The notes below the pieces were generated by a model. It did no database searches, was not told where the DNA came from, and saw only the letters and a program-made list of their open reading frames with translations. Below, piece by piece: positions 17,447 to 25,596 of a stretch of 58,474 nt of DNA. A program made the position numbers and the translations under genes. Each line of letters starts with the position of its first letter. The first letter of the stretch is position 1. Origin of the DNA: Bifidobacterium biavatii DSM 23969 (lineage in GTDB: Bacteria; Actinomycetota; Actinomycetes; Actinomycetales; Bifidobacteriaceae); NCBI RefSeq assembly GCF_000741165.1, contig NZ_JGYN01000024.1:1-58474 (forward strand), in the 5' to 3' direction.

Positions 17447-18789
17447 CGCATGCCATTATTCTCGTCGTTCCAGACCACGGTCAACGCTGCCTTGGCCGGC
17501 ATCGTAGCCGTGCACGGCGAACCGTCCATGCCACACACTTCCACAACGACCCGCACGGCATGATCCGCGTCGTTGAACAACACCGCGACCGTCGAACCGT
17601 CCGTGTTGCGGCAGGCCAGCGAACGCACGCCGACGGTCTGACTGCTGTCGATACGCACCGCGCCGGGGCGGATGAACTTGCTGAAGTGGGCCAGACCGTA
17701 ATAGTCCAGCGTGTATTCCACGGTCCGGTCGGTCTGGTCGACGCGCAGCAGACCGCGACAGGTGCTGCGGCCGAAGCCGGGAACGACCGGCCCATTGTGC
17801 TCGTCAAGCGCGAGGTTCCACAGGATGAACGATTTCGACCCGTTGCGCAGGATGTCGATGCCGGTGCGCATAAGGTTGCTGAAAGCCGGCTCGAATTCGG
17901 GTATCCATTCGCCGCCGGACCCCTCGGTGAAGTACACGTCCTTGTCGGGGAAGATCGCCGCGACGCGTGACTGGCTGACAGGCCGGCCGCCATACCAGTG
18001 CCATGCGATGCCGTCAAACGCGTCGAACGCGTCGTCGAGCAGGTTCAGCGGATAGTCGATGCGATCCCAGTTGTGGTCGTAGCCGAACACGCGTGTGTCG
18101 AATCCCGCCTTGCGCAGGGCGGGACGCAGGAAGTCACGCACGAAACGCACCTCCCGATCCGCCGGCATCAGCATGCCCGGATAGTGGCCGGGCATGAACA
18201 GCGGCTCGTTCTGAGGCGTGACGGCGAAGACCGGAACCCCCTGTTCGGCGTACGCCTGAAGGAACCGCACAAAGTACCGGGCGTACACCTCGTAGCGGTC
18301 TTCCTTGAGCTCTCCGCCGATCATGGAACCGCTGGTCTTCATCCATCCCGGTGCGCTCCACGGAGAGGCGATGAGTTTGAGCTGCGGGTTAAGTTCCATG
18401 GCCCACTTGGTCAGCGGGATGATGCCGTCCTCGTCGTGATAGATCGAGAAGTGCTCAAGTTCCATGTCCTCGTACCCGTTGGGCATGTCGTCGTAGCTGT
18501 AGATCGTACGCGCGTAGTCCGAAGCCCCCATTGGGTTGCGCAGCAACGACAGCCCAATGCCGAGTTTGGGATCAAACAGTTTGGACATCGCGTACGTGCG
18601 ATCCCCGTCGTCGAGCACCTGACCGATCAGGTGGGCGGATGCGTCGGTGAACGATGCGCCGAATCCGTCGATGCTCTGATGTCGGTGTCCGGGATCGACG
18701 GTTATCGTCACGTCGGCGGCGCCGGCTGCGTCCTCTTCGATCGGCGTGAACATGCGTTCCGGTCCATCGGTCATATATATGGTGTTCAT
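17443..18789 (-). CDS. GH30 family glycoside hydrolase (glucosylceramidase-like)
   Basis: A 448-aa retaining glycosidase without a signal peptide, so cytoplasmic and acting on imported glycosides. Clan GH-A signatures are present: SIDGFGASFTDASAHLI near the N-terminus, the acid/base Glu in VTPQNEPLF (about residue 195) and the nucleophile Glu in YFTEGSGGEW (about residue 289), with HWYGG between. A C-terminal beta-domain follows. Family activities include beta-glucosidase, beta-1,6-glucanase and beta-xylosidase, and the actual linkage cannot be told here. The ATG at 18789 is preferred over one 27 bp upstream because AAGGAAG precedes it. It lies between the ABC transporter and the YesL-like gene in one operon. 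Confidence 0.92.
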   Translation of the reverse strand: MNTIYMTDGPERMFTPIEEDAAGAADVTITVDPGHRHQSIDGFGASFTDASAHLIGQVLDDGDRTYAMSKLFDPKLGIGLSLLRNPMGASDYARTIYSYDDMPNGYEDMELEHFSIYHDEDGIIPLTKWAMELNPQLKLIASPWSAPGWMKTSGSMIGGELKEDRYEVYARYFVRFLQAYAEQGVPVFAVTPQNEPLFMPGHYPGMLMPADREVRFVRDFLRPALRKAGFDTRVFGYDHNWDRIDYPLNLLDDAFDAFDGIAWHWYGGRPVSQSRVAAIFPDKDVYFTEGSGGEWIPEFEPAFSNLMRTGIDILRNGSKSFILWNLALDEHNGPVVPGFGRSTCRGLLRVDQTDRTVEYTLDYYGLAHFSKFIRPGAVRIDSSQTVGVRSLACRNTDGSTVAVLFNDADHAVRVVVEVCGMDGSPCTATMPAKAALTVVWNDENNGMR

Positions 18790-18873
18790 GGGATTGGCTT
18801 CCTTATGGTCATACATGTTGGGTGTGAGACGTTTCGGGTCTGTCCAGTCACGGGGCAGACCCGAAACGATGGC

Positions 18874-20505
18874 TTATTCACCGAGCAGCTTCTCGTTGGC
18901 CTTGATCTTCTCGTTGCGCACCTTGTTGATGGCGTCGATGTCGTTGTTCTTCAGGAACGTTTTGTATTGGTCGACGATCTTGTCGAATTGCTTGTCTGAA
19001 CCGGCTCGGATGAGCGAGACCAGCGTGGACGACCATTTGGTCGTGATGGCCGAGTACGAGCGGGCTTCCAGCGTGCCGGCGTCCGGCGCGATGTTCTCGA
19101 TCTCGTACTGCGGGGTCAGATACTGCTGGTTGTGCTCTTGGAACTGCTTGATGGCGTCGGCGAAGGAGTCCTTGTTGAGCGCCTTGTACCGGTCGTGGCC
19201 GAAGAGCACAAACTCGCCCATGCGGTATTCCTTCTGCCATTTTTCGGAGTCGTTCAGGCGGATCTTGTTGGCTTCGGAAGTCCATGAGACGGTGCCGTCG
19301 GCGTTCGTCGTGTAGGTCTTGCCTTCGATGCCGTAGTTGACGAGCATTTCGCCGTAGTCGGACAGCAGGTAGGTGAAGATCTGGATGGCCTTGGCCGGGT
19401 TCTTGCACTGCTTGGTGATGTAGCTGACGGTCCAGCCGCTCAGACCGGTTTCGCTGAGCGTGGGCTTGCGCCCCTTGGTGCTGCGAATGCCGTCGATGGC
19501 GACGTACTGGCCGTCCGGGTCGGTTGAAGCCCACTGCTGCAGGGGCGCGCTCTGGCCGACGAAGCCGGTTACCAGCATGGTGGCGTATTTGCCGGTGCTC
19601 TCCTTCTCCTTGAAGGTATCGCCATCATCGGCGAAGCTGTCGTCGGAGATGTTGCCATCCTCGTGCACCTGCCGTAGCGTTTTGAGCCAAGTCAGGTAAT
19701 CGTCGTCCATCTGCCGATCGTAGAACGTGCCGTCCTTGCTCAGGGTGGGCACGCCGAGCATGTTCTGCAACACAGTGTCGAGCGAGCTGTTGCCGCCGCT
19801 GAAGTCGTTGAATCCGAACGGCACGAGGTCGGGGAACTTCTCCTTGATGGCCTTCATGCCGGCGATGAACCCTTCGGGCGTGGTGAAGTCCTGGTCGCCG
19901 ATGGCGGCGAGCACGTCCTTGCGGATGACGAACGCCTGCGAGGTGTGGATCATGCCTGACTTATAGTCCTCGGACGTGTTGGAGTACGAAGGGTATCCGT
20001 GTGTCTTGCCGTCGGAGAGCTTGAACCAGTCAAGCGTCTCCTTCTTGGCGACCTTCATGAAGTACGGGTCGTATTTCGCAGCAAGGTCCTGCAACGGGTA
20101 CGACCAATTCTTCGCGGCCTTGGCAACGCGCGACGTACTATCGAACACGGTGATTACGTCGGGCAGGTCGCCACCGGCGAAGTACGTGTTGAGCTTGGTG
20201 TCGTCGCCCGTGACGAACTTGATGTCGACGTTAAGGTCCTCCTTGATTTTCTTGGTGATCAGGTCCTGCCCGAACGACTTGTTCCACCAGTCGGCGTTCA
20301 CGTACCAGGTGAGCGTGTTGTCCTTGGACGTGTCCGACTGCCAGGCCGGCTTGTCCGCAGAGAGCGTGTACGCGGGGTCAGGCAGGGCGTCGACCGTGTT
20401 CGTGGTGTAGGCGTTGTCGACGCCGCAGGCGGCCAGCGGGGCGACCATTGCCATCGCGGCCAGACCCGCGATGAGAGTTCGGATGATGCGATTGCGCTTC
20501 TTCAT
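18874..20505 (-). CDS. sugar ABC transporter substrate-binding lipoprotein (Lpl-type)
   Basis: A 543-aa extracellular lipoprotein. Residues 1-24 carry KKR, a hydrophobic core and the lipobox APLAAC, so the mature protein begins at Cys. The large size and the aromatic-rich start (WYVNADWWNKSFGQDLI) fit the LplA/YtcQ group of family-1 solute-binding proteins, which bind oligosaccharides or complex glycosides. The ATG at 20505 follows AAGGAGCACAGCA. It comes after the two permease genes in the operon and before GH30, which points to capture of a GH30 substrate. Confidence 0.92.
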   Translation of the reverse strand: MKKRNRIIRTLIAGLAAMAMVAPLAACGVDNAYTTNTVDALPDPAYTLSADKPAWQSDTSKDNTLTWYVNADWWNKSFGQDLITKKIKEDLNVDIKFVTGDDTKLNTYFAGGDLPDVITVFDSTSRVAKAAKNWSYPLQDLAAKYDPYFMKVAKKETLDWFKLSDGKTHGYPSYSNTSEDYKSGMIHTSQAFVIRKDVLAAIGDQDFTTPEGFIAGMKAIKEKFPDLVPFGFNDFSGGNSSLDTVLQNMLGVPTLSKDGTFYDRQMDDDYLTWLKTLRQVHEDGNISDDSFADDGDTFKEKESTGKYATMLVTGFVGQSAPLQQWASTDPDGQYVAIDGIRSTKGRKPTLSETGLSGWTVSYITKQCKNPAKAIQIFTYLLSDYGEMLVNYGIEGKTYTTNADGTVSWTSEANKIRLNDSEKWQKEYRMGEFVLFGHDRYKALNKDSFADAIKQFQEHNQQYLTPQYEIENIAPDAGTLEARSYSAITTKWSSTLVSLIRAGSDKQFDKIVDQYKTFLKNNDIDAINKVRNEKIKANEKLLGE

Positions 20506-20539
20506 TGCTGTGCTCCTTGCTTCCGTTAGCGTCTCAGTC

Positions 20540-21442
20540 TCAGCCCTTGACCGCGCCGAGCATCGTGCCGCCGACGAAGTATCGCTGCACCAACGGGTAG
20601 AGCACAAGGATCGGCACGATCGTGATGATGATGGTCGACAGGCGCACGCCTCGCGTGGTGGTATCTAGCACGGCGGAGGCCATGTTGCCGTTCTCGGACG
20701 CGGCCTGCGACTGCATGATGATGTTGTATAGGCGCATCTGCAGCGGGTACAGCTGCTCATTGTTAACGTACAGTTTCGTGGTCATGAAGTCGTTCCACTG
20801 GGCGACGCCGTGGAACAAGCCGATCGTGGCCAGTCCGGGCATCGATAGCGGCAAGATGATCGAGGAGAAGACGCGCCATTCGCTCGCGCCGTCGATCTTC
20901 GCGGATTCGATCAGCGATTCGGGGATCTGGCGGAAGAAGTTCATCAGGATGATCACGTCGTAGTAGCTGAACAGCGCGGGGATGATGTACACCCAGAACG
21001 TGTCAAGCAGGCCGAGCGACTTGATGAGCAGGAACGTGGGGATCATGCCACCGCCGAAGAACATGGTGATGATGCCCATTGCCGAATACAGCTTGCGGCC
21101 CTTGAGGTACGCTTTGCTCATCGGGTAGGCGAACAGCGCGCAGAACAGCGTGTGCGCGACCACACCGACCGCGGTCTTCGCCACGGAGATGAGCAGCGCG
21201 TTCCACATGCCGCCGTCGGTGAACACGGCCTTGTAGTTGTCGAGCGTGAACTTGTCAGGCACCAGCGCGAGTCCACCGGTCGAGCCAGACGCGGAGAACG
21301 ATGCGACGACGATGTTCCACACAGGCACGGCAATCAGCAGCGTGAAGATGACCAGTAGTGTGCAGTTGACCACGTCAAATGCACGGGAGGAGTGGCGGAT
21401 GCGACGCTTGGGATCGAGCGCGAGCGATTTGTCTTGTACCAT
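20540..21442 (-). CDS. carbohydrate ABC transporter permease (LplC/YtcP-type)
   Basis: A 300-aa inner-membrane permease with six hydrophobic segments. The cytoplasmic EAA loop is clear (ESLIESAKIDGASEWRVFSSIILPLSMPG, about residues 190-218) and contacts the ATPase. The protein ends VGGTMLGAVKG, typical of the group. No ATPase gene is in the island, so a shared MsiK-like ATPase elsewhere is expected, as is usual in bifidobacteria. Only 12 bp separate it from the preceding permease. Confidence 0.94.
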   Translation of the reverse strand: MVQDKSLALDPKRRIRHSSRAFDVVNCTLLVIFTLLIAVPVWNIVVASFSASGSTGGLALVPDKFTLDNYKAVFTDGGMWNALLISVAKTAVGVVAHTLFCALFAYPMSKAYLKGRKLYSAMGIITMFFGGGMIPTFLLIKSLGLLDTFWVYIIPALFSYYDVIILMNFFRQIPESLIESAKIDGASEWRVFSSIILPLSMPGLATIGLFHGVAQWNDFMTTKLYVNNEQLYPLQMRLYNIIMQSQAASENGNMASAVLDTTTRGVRLSTIIITIVPILVLYPLVQRYFVGGTMLGAVKG

Positions 21443-21454
21443 GATGCTGCTTCC

Positions 21455-22402
21455 TTACAGTACCGACTGGTTGTCGTTGATTTTCTTGGTGACCGCATTG
21501 GTGACGACCAGCAGGATCGCGGAGATGATCGAGATGCCGAGGCCGACCGCGGTGGCGTAGGAGAAGTCGCCTTGCGTCATGCCCATGCGGTAGACGTACG
21601 AGTTGATGACCTCGGCCTTGGACTGGTTCTGCGAGTTCATGAGCACGAGGGTCTGGTCGAGGTTCGAGTTGAGGATACCGGAGACCGACAGGATCAGGTT
21701 GAGCGTGATCATGTTGCTGATGCCGGGCAGGGTGATGTGCCAGATGCGCTTGATCTTCGACGCGCCGTCGAGTTCTGCCGCCTCGTACAGGCTCTGGTCG
21801 ATGCCGGCCATGGTGGCCAAGTAGAGGATCGTGCCCCAGCCGGCCTCCTTCCACACATCGGACAGCGACGCGATGCCCCAGTACTTGTCGGCGTCGAGCA
21901 GATAGTTCGCGCCAGCATCGATGCCGAAGACGTGCAGCGTCGAGTTCAGCAGGCCGTTGGAAGACAGCCAGCTGATCAGCATGCCACCGAGGATGATCCA
22001 AGAGAAGAAGTGCGGCAGGTAGGTGATGGTCTGCACGATCTTCTTGAACGGCTTCCACGGCACCTCGTAGATCATCACGGCGAGGATGATCGGCAGGATG
22101 AATCCGAGGACGAGCTTGATGACGCTGATGCCCAGCGTGTTGACGACGGAATCCCAGAAATAAGAGTCACCGAGGATGATCTTGAAATTGTCGAGTCCGA
22201 TCCATGGGGCGTCGCCGATCGTGTCCACCACGGTGTAATTCTTGAATGCCAGCACCAATCCGTAGATCGGGATGTAGTTGAAGATGATCATGAAGATGAT
22301 GCCAGGCAGCACCATGATCTGTAACTGCCACTGGTAGAAGAAGCCCTGCCACCAGCGCGCGAACCGCACGCCCAACGACGCACGTTGCTCCGCAACAGCC
22401 AT
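21455..22402 (-). CDS. carbohydrate ABC transporter permease (LplB-type)
   Basis: A 315-aa permease, first gene of the island operon. The start is typical of LplB (WQLQIMVLPGIIFMIIFNYIPIYGLVLAFKNY), and the EAA loop is SLYEAAELDGASKIKRIWHITLPGI at about residues 195-220. The ATG at 22402 has a long purine-rich ribosome site (AAGGAAAGGAATAGGC); a longer reading frame upstream would overlap the promoter and is rejected. It pairs with the 20540-21442 permease. Confidence 0.93.
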   Translation of the reverse strand: MAVAEQRASLGVRFARWWQGFFYQWQLQIMVLPGIIFMIIFNYIPIYGLVLAFKNYTVVDTIGDAPWIGLDNFKIILGDSYFWDSVVNTLGISVIKLVLGFILPIILAVMIYEVPWKPFKKIVQTITYLPHFFSWIILGGMLISWLSSNGLLNSTLHVFGIDAGANYLLDADKYWGIASLSDVWKEAGWGTILYLATMAGIDQSLYEAAELDGASKIKRIWHITLPGISNMITLNLILSVSGILNSNLDQTLVLMNSQNQSKAEVINSYVYRMGMTQGDFSYATAVGLGISIISAILLVVTNAVTKKINDNQSVL

Positions 22403-22494
22403 GCCTATTCCTTTCCTTGTCTCGTGGATGCGCGACAGCGGTGCCACCTTGGCTTTCTCTACATTGAGGGAATCCACTGCGCTTCGACATCTGA

Positions 22495-22523
22495 AGTATA
22501 TTACTCAGAGTAATCGAAGTCAA
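22495..22523 (-). promoter_or_regulatory. promoter of island ABC/GH30 operon with embedded operator
   Basis: On the minus strand TTGACT (22523-22518) and TATACT (22500-22495) are separated by exactly 17 bp. The spacer contains TTACTCTGAGTAA (22513-22501), a perfect TTACT-N3-AGTAA palindrome abutting the -10 box. A regulator bound there would occlude RNA polymerase. Confidence 0.75.
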
Positions 22524-22609
22524 ATCCATGAATCGCGGCAGATTATCACTATTTTTCGTTGAAATTTCAGCTTTTTAGTCATATATACACCCACGCCGCA
22601 AAAAACACG

Positions 22610-22639
22610 TTAAACTTACTGTCAGTAACTCAATATTAG
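22610..22639 (+). promoter_or_regulatory. promoter of esterase gene with second TTACT-N3-AGTAA operator
   Basis: TTACTGTCAGTAA at 22616-22628 is a second copy of the same palindrome. It is flanked by TTAAAC (22610-22615) and TATTAG (22634-22639), a weak -35/-10 pair with an 18-bp spacer. The centres of the two operators are 115 bp apart, about 11 helical turns, so both face the same side of the DNA. Confidence 0.6.
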
Positions 22640-22702
22640 TTGTTCCTTGCCATGCCCACATACGGCAACGGGCGGAACAATCGCAGACCAAAGGAGGAAA
22701 CC

Positions 22703-24337
22703 ATGCGCCCAGCAGCTGCACGGCGGGCACGCCACAAGCCGACAACCTCTGAGGACCCAACCGTTGTATCCACGCGATACGGCCTGCTGAAAGGCCTTTG
22801 CACGGTCAACAACAAGGGCCCGGAGGACCTCGTCGAATACCGAGGCATACCCTATGCCGAACCGCCGGTAGGAGCGTTGCGCTGGAGACCACCGCAGGAT
22901 CTCAAACCCTGGAAAGGCGTGCGCGAAGCCTATCACTACCAACCCATGCCCATGCAGGACCTCGAATCCGACATTGAACCGTGGTGCTCCGACTTTTACT
23001 ACGGAACCGTTCCGCAGACGAGCGAGGACTGCCTCTACCTCAACATCACCACCACACAGTCCGCGTTGATCGACACGACCAAACGGCCGGTTTACGTATG
23101 GTTCCACGGAGGAAGCCTCGACAAGGCGTATGCATACGAGCAGGAAACAAACGCCGCGGCTTTTGCAGCCCACGGAATAGTCGTCGTCAGCGTCGAGCAA
23201 CGACTTGGAGCTTTCGGCTATCTCGCCCTAGAGCAATTATCAAATGAACAGGGCCATAGCGGCAACTACGGTCTGATGGATCAGATCAAGGCCATGCAAT
23301 GGATAGTCGACAATATCGCGGCCTTTGGCGGAGATCCATCCAGCATCACCATCGGCGGACAATCGGGCGGCACTACCAAATGCATGGCGATGGCGACCTC
23401 TCCCAAGCTGTCCGCACCAATACGGGGCATGATTCTCGAAAGCGGGTTGAAATGGACCGATACCTATCAATCCCAATCAGCTGCCGAACAACGAGGAGCC
23501 ATCTATCTCCACGATCTCGGCCTCACCCCAGACATACCGCTGGATAAGCTACGCTCCATGAGCGCCGAACAGCTCATGGATACCGACAGTGCAGGCTGGA
23601 CGGGCCATATAACGCAGGATGACAATTACATTGTCCATGCATCGGCGGCCGATGCGATACGCGCCGGGGCACTCGACTCGATCAACATACTCACGGGCAC
23701 CAACTACGGCGAAGGTGACAACCACGGAATCATCACGGCGCAGGATTTCTACGCCCACTATCGGCAACTACTTGGAGACCTATACGACGAATATGACTTC
23801 AGAAACCTTGTCACCGTCACCGACCAGACCGCAGCGTATACTGCGCGTGAATTGGAAACATACGGGCTCGGCACCAACGGCGGCAGGAATTTGATGGTCG
23901 CCCGCGCCTTCGGCAGGATGATGAACAGACGCATCGGCAGCAAACAGGCCACATACGCCTATGTGTTTTCGCACATCACCCCGCAAAGCATTGGTGACAT
24001 CGGCACCGTCCGGTCCCGAGCAGCAAACTGGGCATGGCATTCCAGCGAACTGTGGTACACCTTCGACTCGCTGGATGCCGGCGTGCCGCCGACACGTCAA
24101 TGGACCGCCTACGACCGAATTCTGGCCAAGCAAGTCAACGCCTATTGGTCCAACTTCATCAGGACCGGCGTTCCCAATGGTCAATCCGAGGGAATCCCAT
24201 TGCCTGCATGGCCTAAAGCCGACGACTCGCTGGGCTACATCGATCTGGGCGATGGCATACAGGGTCATGTCAAGGAATCCTCACGACTGGAGCAGCTTCT
24301 CGACGAATACGCCACCAAGGCATTCGAACTGGGCTGA
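22703..24337 (+). CDS. type-B carboxylesterase
   Basis: A 544-aa esterase of the carboxylesterase/cholinesterase family without a signal peptide. Visible are VEYRGIPYAEPPVGALRWRPP, the SEDCLYLNI block, the oxyanion loop WFHGGSLD, and the nucleophile elbow ITIGGQSGGTTKC (about residues 223-235). The usual Glu-Ser-Ala-Gly is here Gln-Ser-Gly-Gly, an atypical elbow. The C-terminal WHSSELWYTFD block carries the probable catalytic His. ATG 22703 follows AAAGGAGGAAACC. It is divergent from the ABC/GH30 operon and shares its operator type, so it probably removes acyl groups from the same substrate (inference). Confidence 0.9.
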   Translation: MRPAAARRARHKPTTSEDPTVVSTRYGLLKGLCTVNNKGPEDLVEYRGIPYAEPPVGALRWRPPQDLKPWKGVREAYHYQPMPMQDLESDIEPWCSDFYYGTVPQTSEDCLYLNITTTQSALIDTTKRPVYVWFHGGSLDKAYAYEQETNAAAFAAHGIVVVSVEQRLGAFGYLALEQLSNEQGHSGNYGLMDQIKAMQWIVDNIAAFGGDPSSITIGGQSGGTTKCMAMATSPKLSAPIRGMILESGLKWTDTYQSQSAAEQRGAIYLHDLGLTPDIPLDKLRSMSAEQLMDTDSAGWTGHITQDDNYIVHASAADAIRAGALDSINILTGTNYGEGDNHGIITAQDFYAHYRQLLGDLYDEYDFRNLVTVTDQTAAYTARELETYGLGTNGGRNLMVARAFGRMMNRRIGSKQATYAYVFSHITPQSIGDIGTVRSRAANWAWHSSELWYTFDSLDAGVPPTRQWTAYDRILAKQVNAYWSNFIRTGVPNGQSEGIPLPAWPKADDSLGYIDLGDGIQGHVKESSRLEQLLDEYATKAFELG

Positions 24338-24427
24338 ATCAACAGCGAAAGCCGACGATTCAGCGGAGCCTTCATCACCGCTCCGGCCACCATCACACAT
24401 CAGCACATCAACGAAAGGAAACCAATC

Positions 24428-25360
24428 ATGGACGAAACAGCACACATCGCCGATCTCATCGCGACCCGCACACAGGAACGACACCTGAACGTGTACTACA
24501 TACAAACACGACGAGCCGGAAAAATCACCGCCGACTTGCACCGACTTCCACGCAAAACCCGACTGAACATGTACTCCGTCAGCAAAAGCGTCACATCCAT
24601 CGGCGTAGGACTGGCCATTCAGGAAGGATTGACCGAACTCGACGAACACATATGCGACGCCCTTCCCGAATACGTTCCAGACAACCCCAGCACCAATCTT
24701 CAAGCGGTCACCGTGCGAGACCTGCTCACCATGAGCTCCGGGCTTCGCGATCCGCTGTTCTTCTCGGAGGACGAGAACCGATACCGGGTTCATGACTGGA
24801 TCTCGTACTTCTTCCATGCCGATTTCGCGAACCAGCCGGGTACACGGTTCCTGTACAGCAATTTCAACACCTACATCGCCAGCTGCATCGTGGAACGACG
24901 GGCAGGACAGAATCTACTGAACTACCTGCGCAACCGTCTGTTCGAGCCTCTAGGCATCGGCAATCCGGACTGGACACTCTGCCCGCAGGGTCACGTCCAC
25001 GCCGCCAACGGCCTATACCTCACCATCGACGAACTCGGCAATTTCGGACAGATGCTCTGCCAGAACGGTGTCTTCAACGGTCTGCATCTCGTCGACGAAC
25101 GATATGTACGGGATGCGACGACCAAACACATCGACACCGACCCAGACCATAAGGAAAAAGCGAGTCACTCATACGGATACGGATACCAGTTCTGGATGGC
25201 GCCGTGGCCGGGAGCCTTTCTCTGCGACGGCAGATACGGCCAATATTGTCTCGTCATCCCCGACCAGGAAACCGTAGTCAGCATCATGTCGATGGACCCC
25301 AATTACGGCGAGATACGTGACATCATGCTGGACAGTACCGCCGAAGTGCTCGCACTCTAA
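24428..25360 (+). CDS. beta-lactamase-fold serine hydrolase (class C/esterase-like)
   Basis: A 310-aa cytoplasmic member of the beta-lactamase (PF00144-type) group. The SxxK catalytic motif is SVSK (about residues 50-53), followed by TVRDLLTMSSGL, and the YxN motif is YSN at about residue 140. The C-terminal HSYGYGYQFWM substitutes for the KTG region. No signal peptide is seen, so it is more likely an esterase or peptidase than a secreted beta-lactamase. It follows the esterase with a 90-bp gap and AAAGGAAACC before the ATG. It is the last gene before the right-hand repeat. Confidence 0.88.
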   Translation: MDETAHIADLIATRTQERHLNVYYIQTRRAGKITADLHRLPRKTRLNMYSVSKSVTSIGVGLAIQEGLTELDEHICDALPEYVPDNPSTNLQAVTVRDLLTMSSGLRDPLFFSEDENRYRVHDWISYFFHADFANQPGTRFLYSNFNTYIASCIVERRAGQNLLNYLRNRLFEPLGIGNPDWTLCPQGHVHAANGLYLTIDELGNFGQMLCQNGVFNGLHLVDERYVRDATTKHIDTDPDHKEKASHSYGYGYQFWMAPWPGAFLCDGRYGQYCLVIPDQETVVSIMSMDPNYGEIRDIMLDSTAEVLAL

Positions 25361-25392
25361 GCTTGGTCCATACCCTTCCTAAAGCCCGACGG

Positions 25393-25540
25393 CAACGTCG
25401 GCTGGTTCGATCTCGACGCGCTCCCCCAGCCGCTCGCCAAGAGCACCGTCGAACGCCTCGCCCTGTTCCGCCGCTACATCGATAACAAACGCCACGGCGA
25501 CGCCCACGCCTTCTTCATCACCGACGGCCAGCTCCACTGA
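25393..25540 (+). pseudogene. truncated Nudix 3' end (right direct-repeat copy)
   Basis: A gene remnant that encodes the last 48 residues of the Nudix protein in frame up to its TGA, with no start codon, Nudix box or 5' part. It matches 15817-15964 at 145 of 148 bases. It marks the right border of the putative island. Confidence 0.9.
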
Positions 25541-25596
25541 CGACACGAAAACGTCGTCCCGCTCATGAGCCGCCAATCCACGTATGCTGGTGGCTC

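Larger units (their letters stand above)
15965..25392. mobile_element. putative genomic island bounded by Nudix 3'-end repeats
   Basis: A 9.4-kb block carries a self-contained glycoside module: TetR, YesL-like, GH30, Lpl-type ABC transporter, carboxylesterase and serine hydrolase. It lies exactly between the two 148-bp repeats. Island genes reach within about 90 bp (left) and 32 bp (right) of the repeats. The esterase and hydrolase genes look less GC-rich by eye than neighbours. No integrase, transposase or terminal inverted repeat is visible, so the mechanism is unknown; homologous integration of a circle or a past integrase event are both possible. Confidence 0.7.

Noticed and set aside
24428..25360. 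Antibiotic-resistance beta-lactamase
   Set aside because: The SxxK and YxN motifs are present, but there is no signal peptide, and the setting (esterase, GH30, transporter) fits an esterase-type role better.
15965..25392. Insertion sequence or transposon ends bordering the island
   Set aside because: No transposase gene and no terminal inverted repeats were found next to the 148-bp direct repeats.
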